This document shows positions 10,001-16,110 of a stretch of 64,000 nucleotides of DNA, piece by piece. The notes below the pieces were generated by a model, which saw only the letters and a program-made list of their open reading frames with translations, was not told the origin of the DNA and did not search any database. The stretch is from Bacteroidota bacterium. Lineage in GTDB: Bacteria > Bacteroidota > Bacteroidia > Palsa-965. The first letter of the stretch is position 1. The number at the start of each line of letters is the position of its first letter. The stretch covers positions 186,001 through 250,000 of the forward strand of contig JACQAM010000008.1 of NCBI GenBank assembly GCA_016194975.1, written 5' to 3'. A program made the position numbers and the translations under genes.

Positions 10001-10035
10001 CACTGATTAATCTGTGCGCATCCGTGAAATCAGTG
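10001..10035. terminator. Inverted repeat between convergent ends
   Basis: CACTGATT (10001-10008) pairs with AATCAGTG (10028-10035) across a 19-base loop, between the truncated elaA copy and the convergent outer membrane protein gene. It could end transcription from both sides. No strong T-run follows. Confidence 0.35.
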
Positions 10036-10043
10036 GCAGATTT

Positions 10044-10667
10044 TCAGAATCTCAGAAAAAATCCTAAACCAAAATTATTTCCAGGCCCGTCGAGCTTCAG
10101 GTGATAGGAATTCTGCCCGGTGTCGTCGCTGAGTGTTCCATTTGGATATTTGTATTGTGCGTGACTGTACCAGAATTGCATTCCCACATGGCCGTCGGTA
10201 CTGAACAGCCAGCGCAATTTTATTCCCCAGGTAAACACTCCACCGCCGGCAAGATATTTTGGATTGTTGATCGTGAATGTCCGGTAAGCGAAATGCGAGT
10301 AGCCGTATCCGAAATGGGCGAGCAGATCCAGTTTCTGTAATCCCCAGGGAATATGAAAGAATACCGATGGAATGAGATCGATTCCATTTGCTTTATCAGT
10401 GGTAGAATCATTGTTGATGTAGTGCGCGTAATTCATGACCATTCCCGCGCCAAACCATTTTTTTATTCCGTATTCAAAAGTGACCGGAACCTGCACCGAT
10501 CCACTCGTGTCGCGCGGATTGGCAGCGTTTGTGCGGAGATCGGTGAATTGATAATGTTCTATTCCCAATCCTATGCCCGCGTCAAAGAGAAGTTTTCCAT
10601 TGTCGGTAACTTGTGCATTCGCATTAAAAACCGGAAGAAGAAACAGGAAAGCAATTAAATTTTTCAT
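10044..10667 (-). CDS. Outer membrane beta-barrel protein
   Basis: A 207-residue protein with a signal peptide (MKNLIAFLFLLPVFNANAQ) followed by alternating amphipathic strands rich in Gly, Tyr and Phe. It ends in GLGFFLRF, a typical outer-membrane final strand with terminal Phe. Its size suits an 8-stranded barrel. It does not carry an OmpA domain or any recognised catalytic motif, and its function is unknown. It is a single gene with a weak TATCTTGC promoter-like motif about 30 bases upstream. MITE copy A begins 64 bases upstream of its start. Confidence 0.75.
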   Translation of the reverse strand: MKNLIAFLFLLPVFNANAQVTDNGKLLFDAGIGLGIEHYQFTDLRTNAANPRDTSGSVQVPVTFEYGIKKWFGAGMVMNYAHYINNDSTTDKANGIDLIPSVFFHIPWGLQKLDLLAHFGYGYSHFAYRTFTINNPKYLAGGGVFTWGIKLRWLFSTDGHVGMQFWYSHAQYKYPNGTLSDDTGQNSYHLKLDGPGNNFGLGFFLRF

Positions 10668-10731
10668 ATCGGGTTTTTTATTTTCTGCAAGATAAAAAAA
10701 TCCCGCTCGTTATTTTTCTTCTGCAAATTTT

Positions 10732-10859
10732 GGTAGTGGGTCAGTTTGAAAATTCTTAGCGCCTTAGCGTCTTTGCGGTTTAATAAAAGAATGGTTTAGG
10801 AACCGCGAAGGCGCCAAGGCGCGAAGTTGAATCGGAAAAGAGCAAACTGAGCCACTACC
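10732..10859. mobile_element. MITE, copy A (128 bp, 8-bp target duplication)
   Basis: A non-coding element with terminal inverted repeats GGTAGTGG(G/C)TCAGTTTG (10732-10748 against 10843-10859). It is flanked by a perfect 8-bp duplication CAAATTTT (10724-10731 and 10860-10867). Internally it is an imperfect palindrome (GCGCCTTAGCGTCTTTGCGGTT against AACCGCGAAGGCGCCAAGGC, read in 20-base pieces), so the whole element can fold into one long hairpin. It encodes no transposase. An 8-bp duplication is usual for IS families such as ISL3, IS1595 and IS66; the parent is not in this window. A second copy lies at 15934. Confidence 0.9.
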
Positions 10860-11358
10860 CAAATTTTTCGTAGATCACGGTTTCGCCCTCACAACCTTTG
10901 CTTTCACGTAAAAATTTCATTCCGCACTTTTCCATGATGCGTATTGATGCAGCATTTTCTTTTCTTGCTTCAGCGAAAATTTTTTTCACCCCAAGTTTTT
11001 CAAATCCGTATTCCAGAGCTGCACCACACGATTCTGTTCCATATCCTTTTCCCCAGAATTTTCTGAAGAAACGATAACCCACATCTGTTTCTTTTTTTTC
11101 TTCAACGAATTTTAATCCGCACCATCCGATCACTTCTTTATTCTCTTTTAATTCTGCGATCCATCTTCCGTATCCGGCTTTTGCATAAGCAGCCAGTCGT
11201 TCCTCAATGAAAATCCGTGTTTTCTCCAATGAATTAAACGGCGGATCATCCGTGTAACGGATCACTTCCGGATCGCTGTTGAGTTCGAAAAGAATTTCTG
11301 CGTCAGCAACAAGCATGTCGCGGAAACGGAGGCGGGAAGTTTCGAAGAGATAATTCAT
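10855..11358 (-). CDS. RimJ/RimL-type GNAT N-acetyltransferase
   Basis: A 167-residue acetyltransferase of the RimJ/RimL branch, starting MNYLFETSRLRFRDM at 11358. The longer upstream-open frame lacks family similarity and runs into the toxin gene. The acetyl-CoA loop RKFWGKGYGTESCGAALEYG and the closing block AASIRIMEKCGMKFLRE are present. Such enzymes acetylate protein N-termini or small molecules; the substrate here is unknown. The last codon and the TAG stop come from the terminal repeat of MITE copy A. Removing the element and one target duplicate in thought restores an ending KFAEEK-stop, so the insertion swapped the last four residues for one Gly. Confidence 0.9.
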   Translation of the reverse strand: MNYLFETSRLRFRDMLVADAEILFELNSDPEVIRYTDDPPFNSLEKTRIFIEERLAAYAKAGYGRWIAELKENKEVIGWCGLKFVEEKKETDVGYRFFRKFWGKGYGTESCGAALEYGFEKLGVKKIFAEARKENAASIRIMEKCGMKFLRESKGCEGETVIYEKFG

Positions 11359-11368
11359 GAAAGAACAG

Positions 11369-11635
11369 CTACGGAAATAGTTTGTAGATATCTTTTCTGT
11401 TAGCGAACACGGTGAGTATAACGACACCCTGCTGGAGAAAAAAACCAATACGAAAATCACCTATTCTGACGCGATAAGCATTTGAAGCACCTTCAATCTT
11501 TTTGAGTGATGCAATTTCGTGAAGGGTTTTGCATTTCTGCAGATTGGAAATAAGATCTTCTACTTTACGCGCGATCTTCGGATCCTTAAGGCGTGCGAGA
11601 TCCTTATTGAAGGATTTCGTAACAAGCACTTCCAT
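11369..11635 (-). CDS. RelE/ParE-family toxin
   Basis: An 88-residue basic protein with the RelE/ParE pattern: MEVLVTKSFNKDLARLKD at the N-terminus, the central strand IASLKKIEGASNAYRVRIGDFRIGF (residues about 41-65) and the C-terminal VFANRKDIYKLFP. RelE-type toxins cut ribosome-bound mRNA, while ParE-type toxins inhibit gyrase; the YRVRIGDFRIGF core favours the RelE side, but this is an inference. It starts 3 bases after the upstream antitoxin stop, a typical toxin-antitoxin operon with the antitoxin first. Confidence 0.88.
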   Translation of the reverse strand: MEVLVTKSFNKDLARLKDPKIARKVEDLISNLQKCKTLHEIASLKKIEGASNAYRVRIGDFRIGFFLQQGVVILTVFANRKDIYKLFP

Positions 11636-11638
11636 CGC

Positions 11639-11842
11639 TTAGCGTATTTTCTTTAGAATATCGAGTGATCTTGACACAGGGATGAGTTCATCCGATTCTC
11701 TTTCCATCATCATGGAAATAAGGCCTACATCTTCTTTTTTTTCGTCGGAAAGGATACGCGTTTTAAAATGAAGTTTCTTTGCCAATTCAATAAGTAATCT
11801 GGCTGAAGAATCGTTGTCGACGTTTATAACTAAGGTTTTCAT
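11639..11842 (-). CDS. Antitoxin of the adjacent RelE-type toxin
   Basis: A 67-residue acidic protein starting MKTLVINVDNDSSARLLIEL at 11842. The frame is open further upstream, to 11914, but that extension overlaps the next gene and has no similarity. The N-terminal part could form a small DNA-binding or dimerising domain, and the charged C-terminal half (DEKKEDVGL to LDILKKIR) would wrap the toxin. The position directly before the toxin with a 3-base gap is the main evidence. Such pairs are usually autoregulated at their own promoter. Confidence 0.75.
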   Translation of the reverse strand: MKTLVINVDNDSSARLLIELAKKLHFKTRILSDEKKEDVGLISMMMERESDELIPVSRSLDILKKIR

Positions 11843-11886
11843 ATGATTAAAGTTAGGAAAATTAACCGTGTGATCTACTCGTACTT

Positions 11887-12300
11887 TTACTGGGATAAAA
11901 TGTGTTTGTCGCATTCAGCGATCTGGTCTTTTGGATATTGTTCAGCAGCTTTTAATGCGCTCGCTTGTTGATACAAGATTTTCGCTCCGTTCCAATCACT
12001 TGCTTTGAACTTATTATCCGCTTTTGTGATCAGATCATTGTATATTCTATCGGTTGCGGCGTTCTTGATGTTATCATCACATGCCTTGATCCGATCTTTG
12101 GAATAGGTGTCATCACTCCTGAGTTTGCTTGCTTTCAAATAATATTTTTTTGCCTTATAATAATCGTGCGCTTGATAATAATTGTCAGCCTTCTGAATAA
12201 TTAATTCGTACTTGTCAACATTGGTGGTAATAACGCTTTGCCCGAAATTAAAAGTCGAAACCAAAAGAAAAATGCAAGAAAGAAAAATTATTTTCTTCAT
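11887..12300 (-). CDS. Secreted TPR-like repeat protein
   Basis: A 137-residue exported protein with a signal peptide (MKKIIFLSCIFLLVSTFNFG) and two similar helical repeats of about 45 residues. Repeat one is Y-x2-I-x2-ADNYYQAHDYYKAKKYYLKAS; repeat two is Y-x2-L-ITKADNKFKASDWNGAKILYQQAS. Both are followed by a KD-x-I-x3-D segment. This is a TPR/Sel1-like pattern that usually mediates protein contacts in the periplasm. No enzymatic motif is seen. It is a monocistronic gene downstream of cysN on the same strand. Confidence 0.7.
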   Translation of the reverse strand: MKKIIFLSCIFLLVSTFNFGQSVITTNVDKYELIIQKADNYYQAHDYYKAKKYYLKASKLRSDDTYSKDRIKACDDNIKNAATDRIYNDLITKADNKFKASDWNGAKILYQQASALKAAEQYPKDQIAECDKHILSQ

Positions 12301-12309
12301 AGATATTTC

Positions 12310-12349
12310 GTAAAATCCGTGTTTCGTAATTCGTGAATTTCGTAGTTCG
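12310..12349. repeat. TTCGTA-type dispersed repeat
   Basis: The stretch TTCGTAATTCGTGAATTTCG followed by TAGTTCGTAC recurs, inverted, in the hairpin element at 45103-45247, and similar words occur at 51170-51296. It lies between cysN and the TPR-like gene. Confidence 0.6.
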
Positions 12350-12353
12350 TACG

Positions 12354-13595
12354 CTATACGATCATTCCAGCACCGACCGTTTCATTCGTCGCTTCGTCAA
12401 TGAAAATGAGCGAGCCGGTAGTTCTGTTGCGTGAATATTTATCGAAGAACAACGGAACAGTCGTGCGGATCTTTATTCTCGCAATGTCATTCATCGCAAT
12501 GTTCTTGTCGCTTTCATTCCGGTGCAATGTGGAAATATCCATTTTATAAGTGATCTCTTTTACCACGCAACGTGCGTCACGCGAAGTGTGTTTCACATTG
12601 TATTTTCCATTCAACTGAAGTGGTTTTGGATTGAACCAGCACACCATCACATCCACATCCTGCGAAATTTCCGGCTGATTATTTTCGCGAACGATCATGT
12701 CGCCGCGTGAAATATCTATTTCATCTTCGAGCGTGATCGTCACACTCTGCGGAGGAAAAGCTTCCTGAATTTCTCCGGTGAATGTGTCAATAGATTTAAT
12801 TTTTGTCTGGAATCCGCTGGGAAGAACGGTCACCGCATCTCCTTTTTTGAAAACGCCACCCGCAACTCTTCCTGCAAATCCGCGGTAATCGTGGAATTCA
12901 TTATTCATCGGGCGAACCACATATTGAACAGGAAAACGGCAGTCGATATGATTCAGATCGGAAGCGATGTGAATATTCTCCAGTGTGTAAAGAAGTGTTG
13001 CGCCTTCGTACCATTTCATATTTTCAGAACGATCGACCACGTCATCTCCTTTCAAAGCGGAAATAGGAATGAAGGTGATATCGATCGCGTCGAGTTTGGA
13101 TGCGAATGCTTCGAAATCTTTTTTGATCTGCAGGAATATTTCTTCTTTGTATCCGACAAGATCCATTTTATTCACGCAGACAACGATGTGCGGAATTTTC
13201 AACAGCGATGCAATGAAGGTGTGACGCATGGTTTGTTCGATCACACCCTTGCGCGCGTCTATGAGCACGATCGCTACGTTCGCAGTACTTGCGCCCGTGA
13301 CCATGTTGCGCGTGTACTGTATATGCCCGGGCGTATCCGCGATGATGAATTTTCTTTTCGGCGTTGCGAAATAACGATATGCAACATCGATGGTAATTCC
13401 CTGTTCGCGTTCCGCGCGCAATCCATCGGTGAGTAATGCGAGATTCACATATTCCTCTCCGCGTTTTTCGCTCGACTCTTTCACCGCTTCATACTGATCT
13501 TCGAAAATGGATTTCGAATCGTAAAGTAATCTTCCGATGAGTGTTGATTTCCCATCATCAACAGAACCAGCTGTTGTGAAGCGGAGGAGATCCAT
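12354..13595 (-). CDS. cysN: Sulfate adenylyltransferase subunit 1 (GTPase)
   Basis: A 413-residue GTPase subunit of ATP sulfurylase, which drives formation of adenosine phosphosulfate (APS) by CysD. GTP-binding motifs are visible: GSVDDGKS (10-17), DTPGH (87-91) and NKMD (142-145). EF-Tu-like domains II and III follow. The start is placed at MDLLRFTTAG (13595); the longer frame upstream runs into a tandem GATTGTT repeat. There is no fused CysC domain, consistent with the separate cysC upstream. It is the last gene of the cysC-cysD-cysN group and is separated from cysD by a small four-helix-bundle gene. Confidence 0.96.
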   Translation of the reverse strand: MDLLRFTTAGSVDDGKSTLIGRLLYDSKSIFEDQYEAVKESSEKRGEEYVNLALLTDGLRAEREQGITIDVAYRYFATPKRKFIIADTPGHIQYTRNMVTGASTANVAIVLIDARKGVIEQTMRHTFIASLLKIPHIVVCVNKMDLVGYKEEIFLQIKKDFEAFASKLDAIDITFIPISALKGDDVVDRSENMKWYEGATLLYTLENIHIASDLNHIDCRFPVQYVVRPMNNEFHDYRGFAGRVAGGVFKKGDAVTVLPSGFQTKIKSIDTFTGEIQEAFPPQSVTITLEDEIDISRGDMIVRENNQPEISQDVDVMVCWFNPKPLQLNGKYNVKHTSRDARCVVKEITYKMDISTLHRNESDKNIAMNDIARIKIRTTVPLFFDKYSRNRTTGSLIFIDEATNETVGAGMIV

Positions 13596-13612
13596 ATCCA
13601 GGTAGGATTGCT

Positions 13613-13638
13613 GATTGTTGATTGTTGATTGTTGATTT
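13613..13638. repeat. Short tandem repeat (GATTGTT)n before cysN
   Basis: Three perfect 7-base units GATTGTT plus a partial unit, ending 17 bases upstream of the cysN start. The unit number could vary by slippage and alter the leader length. The rest of the 257-base gap to the next gene shows only a weak hairpin. Confidence 0.6.
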
Positions 13639-13779
13639 GGCATTTCTCTATTGTTGATTTCAGATTGCTGAATGTCAATCTGAATTTTTGTATTTAGTTT
13701 TTGAAGTGTCTTTCATTCATTAGAGTTTATATCGATTAAGAGTTGTATAACAATGATTGCAAGCGCTCCATTATTAAAA

Positions 13780-13813
13780 ACTGAGCATTTGCAAGGCATT
13801 CCCGATGCTCAGT
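13780..13813 (-). terminator. Possible weak terminator after the four-helix-bundle gene
   Basis: A 9-bp inverted repeat, ACTGAGCAT (13780-13788) against ATGCTCAGT (13805-13813). On the minus strand it is followed by TTTTAATAAT. The short T-run makes termination uncertain. If active it would reduce read-through into cysN. Confidence 0.35.
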
Positions 13814-13852
13814 CTGATTCATTTGAATGTCAAAAAGTTTCCTGTTTCGCAT

Positions 13853-14152
13853 TTAGTATTCTTTGAGAAGCCGATCACGTTCTTTTTGTTCGCCAAGATT
13901 TTCTCCCGCTAATATTTCAAGCCAATAACAACTCTCATCAGCCTCTTCTTCCACGATTCCCATTTTATGGACGAATGTTGGTTTTGTTTTACTTCTGCAC
14001 GCAGCACGATAATTAGCACCAACTGCTGTTCCGCATCTATAGAGTTGATCCCCCGGGTACCATTTATCGGGACATTGCGGAAGCTGTTTTACAAAGCGAA
14101 TAACATCAATCGCGAACCGTTTAGTTCTTTTCTTTAATTCATCTTGTGTCAT
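13853..14152 (-). CDS. Four-helix-bundle (S23/intervening-sequence-type) protein
   Basis: A 99-residue protein of the four-helix-bundle family first described from 23S rRNA intervening sequences (S23). Family features are FAIDVIRFVKQLP, the loop GDQLYRCGTAVGANYRAAC, and EEADESCYWLEIL. Members are usually about 115-125 residues; this one stops shortly after the fourth helix begins (RDRLLKEY), so the C-terminus may be shortened. The family role is not settled. It lies between cysD and cysN in the same direction, an odd place for an unrelated gene, and may be a later insertion into the operon. Confidence 0.8.
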   Translation of the reverse strand: MTQDELKKRTKRFAIDVIRFVKQLPQCPDKWYPGDQLYRCGTAVGANYRAACRSKTKPTFVHKMGIVEEEADESCYWLEILAGENLGEQKERDRLLKEY

Positions 14153-14180
14153 TGTTCTTTCAATTTAATTAATTCAACAA

Positions 14181-15086
14181 TCAGAAGTATCCTTGTTTTT
14201 TCCGGTCTTCCATTGCTGCTTCGCTTCGTTTATCATCAGCACGTGTTCCTCTCTCTGTTGTGCGTGACGCTGCAACTTCAAGAACAATTTCTTCCAGTGT
14301 TGAGGCAGTCGATTCCACTGCGCCGGTGCACGTAATGTCGCCGATGGTGCGGAAGCGTACAATTTTTTCTTCGGCCACTTCATTCGGTTTCTTCAGCATG
14401 AAATCAAAATCGGCGAGCCACTGATTATCGCGTTTGAAAACTTTCCGCTTGTGAGAGAAATATAATTTCGGCAGCGGAATATTTTCACGGAGAATATATT
14501 GCCATACATCCATCTCCGTCCAGTTGGAAATCGGGAACACGCGGAAATGTTCGCCCATGTTTTTTTTGCCATTGAAAATATTCCATAATTCCGGGCGCTG
14601 ATTTTTCGGATCCCACTGGCCGAATTCATCGCGGTGAGAAAAGAATCTTTCTTTCGCTCTCGCTTTTTCTTCGTCGCGACGTGCACCGCCAATGGCACAA
14701 TCTGTTTTCAATTCTTCGATCGCTTCGAGCAGTGTTACTGTTTGCAGAACATTCCTGCTCGCGTTGTATCCTTTTTCTTCCACTGCAGTTCCGCGATCAA
14801 TGGAATCCTGAACATATTTCACAATGACTTTTGCGCTGATCTCATTCGCCCACCAGTCGCGGTACTCAAGTGTTTCCGGAAAATTGTGTCCGGTGTCGAT
14901 GTGCAATAATGGAAAAGGAATTTTCGCGGGATGAAAAGCTTTGCGTGCGAGATGAGAAACGACGATGGAATCTTTTCCGCCGGAGAATAAAAGTGCGGGG
15001 CGTTCAAATTGTGCAGCCACTTCGCGCAGTACATAAATGGATTCCGATTCGAGTTCGTCGAGATGTTTGAGAGTGTAATTTTTCAT
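14181..15086 (-). CDS. cysD: Sulfate adenylyltransferase subunit 2
   Basis: A 301-residue catalytic subunit of the CysDN ATP sulfurylase, of normal length. The PP-loop SGGKDS (35-40) binds ATP. Also typical are HIDTGHNFPET, CAIGGARRDEEKARAKER and the C-terminal block TCTGAVESTA followed by RGTRADD. It forms APS from sulfate and ATP using energy from GTP hydrolysis by CysN. It begins one base after the cysC stop, so the two are co-transcribed and probably translationally coupled. Confidence 0.97.
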   Translation of the reverse strand: MKNYTLKHLDELESESIYVLREVAAQFERPALLFSGGKDSIVVSHLARKAFHPAKIPFPLLHIDTGHNFPETLEYRDWWANEISAKVIVKYVQDSIDRGTAVEEKGYNASRNVLQTVTLLEAIEELKTDCAIGGARRDEEKARAKERFFSHRDEFGQWDPKNQRPELWNIFNGKKNMGEHFRVFPISNWTEMDVWQYILRENIPLPKLYFSHKRKVFKRDNQWLADFDFMLKKPNEVAEEKIVRFRTIGDITCTGAVESTASTLEEIVLEVAASRTTERGTRADDKRSEAAMEDRKKQGYF

Positions 15087-15087
15087 T

Positions 15088-15684
15088 TCAGATATTCCTG
15101 TTAACGAATTCCAGCAGATCTTTCAATGATGCTTCGAATGAATTATTTTCAGTATTAATAACCAGCGCTGCATTTTCCGGCGCTTCGAATTCCTGATGAA
15201 TGCCCGTGAAATCTTTTATTTCTCCCGCGCGTGCTTTCGCATACAAACCTTTCACATCACGCTTTTCACATTCAGCAATAGAAGCATTCACATAAACTTC
15301 CAGAAAATCTTTTTCACCTATGATCTTTTTTGCAAGCGAACGGATCTCAATTGTCGGAGAAACAAAACTGCAGATCACAATTACTCCTGAGTCAAGCATC
15401 AGTTTTGCCACTTCCGCTACGCGACGGATATTTTCTGTACGATCCTCATTCGAAAAACCGAGATTGGAATTTATTCCTGCACGCACGTTATCGCCATCGA
15501 GCACATACACTAATTTCCCATTCTCATATAGTGATCTTTCCAGGCCGATAGCGAGTGTCGATTTTCCGGAACCCGACAAGCCCGTCATCCAGATCACTTT
15601 TGCTTTTTGTTTCAGAAGGTCTTCCCGCTCGTTACGCTGAACGAGTTTTTGGAAGATGGGATGAATGTTTTTATCGTTGTTCAT
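15088..15684 (-). CDS. cysC: Adenylylsulfate kinase
   Basis: A 198-residue APS kinase that phosphorylates APS to PAPS. The P-loop GLSGSGKS lies at 35-42, followed by YVLDGDNVRAGINSNLGFS and a lid region ending DFTGIHQEFEAPE. It is the first structural gene of the minus-strand sulfate operon. Its start is 57 bases downstream of a terminator hairpin and 130 bases downstream of the end of a Cys/Met-rich leader ORF, suggesting control by attenuation. PAPS reductase is not in the window; the PAP phosphatase CysQ lies at 20 kb. Confidence 0.96.
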   Translation of the reverse strand: MNNDKNIHPIFQKLVQRNEREDLLKQKAKVIWMTGLSGSGKSTLAIGLERSLYENGKLVYVLDGDNVRAGINSNLGFSNEDRTENIRRVAEVAKLMLDSGVIVICSFVSPTIEIRSLAKKIIGEKDFLEVYVNASIAECEKRDVKGLYAKARAGEIKDFTGIHQEFEAPENAALVINTENNSFEASLKDLLEFVNRNI

Positions 15685-15740
15685 TGCTCATTGAGCATTT
15701 GGTATTGAGCATTATTTTTTTCGTAGAAATTCGTAATAAC

Positions 15741-15768
15741 AAAAAAGTCCTTCCGGAACAGGAAAGAC
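15741..15768 (-). terminator. Leader terminator (attenuator) before cysC
   Basis: Read on the minus strand: arm GTCTTTCC (15768-15761), loop TGTTCC, arm GGAAGGAC (15754-15747), then six T (15746-15741). The stem is 8 bp with one G-U pair. It is a good intrinsic terminator placed upstream of the operon, not after a gene, which is the layout of an attenuator. The loop and 3' arm (15752-15758) can instead pair with 15802-15808 just after the leader ORF. Confidence 0.75.
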
Positions 15769-15813
15769 ATTTTGAGTGTTTTTAGCAATACAAAAACAAA
15801 TTTCCGGATATTA

Positions 15814-15873
15814 TCAGAAACACATACAGCACATCATGCTGCAGGAGTTATAGATATGGAAGTTGTTTTTCAT
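15814..15873 (-). CDS. Cys/Met-rich leader peptide of the sulfate operon
   Basis: A 19-residue ORF, MKNNFHIYNSCSMMCCMCF, starting at 15873 and ending with TGA at 15814-15816. Four Cys and three Met fall in the last nine residues (C11, C15, C16, C18; M13, M14, M17). It starts 16 bases after a TAnnTTTG promoter element and is followed by an intrinsic terminator and then cysC. This order (promoter, short ORF with runs of the pathway's end product, terminator, biosynthetic genes) is the classic amino-acid attenuator. The inferred role is to sense charged tRNA-Cys and perhaps tRNA-Met: stalling would favour read-through into cysC-cysD-cysN. It could alternatively be a small functional metal- or thiol-binding peptide. 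Confidence 0.75.
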   Translation of the reverse strand: MKNNFHIYNSCSMMCCMCF

Positions 15874-15888
15874 TGGCTGTTTCGGGGT

Positions 15889-15896
15889 CAAAGATA
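15889..15896 (-). promoter_or_regulatory. Bacteroidota -7 promoter element of the cysCDN leader
   Basis: On the minus strand the bases read TATCTTTG, a full match to TAnnTTTG, 16 bases before the leader-peptide ATG. A TTG lies at 15923-15921, 24 bases away, slightly longer than the usual spacing, so the -33 element is uncertain. Confidence 0.6.
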
Positions 15897-15933
15897 AACA
15901 AATTGAGAAACATGGCTTCACAATGAAAAAACG

Positions 15934-16067
15934 GGTAGTGGGTCAGTTTGAAAATTCTTAGCGTCTTTGCGGTTTAATAAAAGAATGGTTTAGGAACCGC
16001 CCTTCAATTCTTCAGGGCAAGCTCCGGCGTGAAGTTGAATCGGAAAAGAGCAAACTGAGCCACTACC
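15934..16067. mobile_element. MITE, copy B (134 bp, 8-bp target duplication)
   Basis: This second copy of the element has the same ends, GGTAGTGGGTCAGTTTG on the left and CAAACTGAGCCACTACC on the right. A perfect 8-bp duplication AAAAAACG lies at 15926-15933 and 16068-16075. The left arm lacks the first GCGCCTTA block and the right arm carries a different insert (about 15995-16030), so the two copies have diverged inside while the ends stay conserved. It sits in the 426-base gap between the divergent cysC and deoC genes, between their two -7 elements. Confidence 0.9.
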
Positions 16068-16094
16068 AAAAAACGCCCTTTTCCCGCTATTCCG

Positions 16095-16102
16095 TACATT
16101 TG
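16095..16102 (+). promoter_or_regulatory. Bacteroidota -7 promoter element of deoC
   Basis: TACATTTG matches TAnnTTTG and ends 8 bases before the deoC ATG. The position where a -33 element would lie (about 16068-16076) is occupied by the right target duplicate of MITE copy B, and no TTG is present there. Confidence 0.55.
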
Positions 16103-16110
16103 TTTTCCCA

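Noticed and set aside
10855-11460. A longer start for the GNAT gene at 11460
   Set aside because: The extra 34 residues overlap the RelE-type toxin gene and have no acetyltransferase similarity; MNYLFETSRLRF at 11358 is the family start.
13613-13650. The GATTGTT repeat considered as a CRISPR-like array or origin iterons
   Set aside because: Units are only 7 bases and directly adjacent without spacers, and no initiator or cas gene is nearby.
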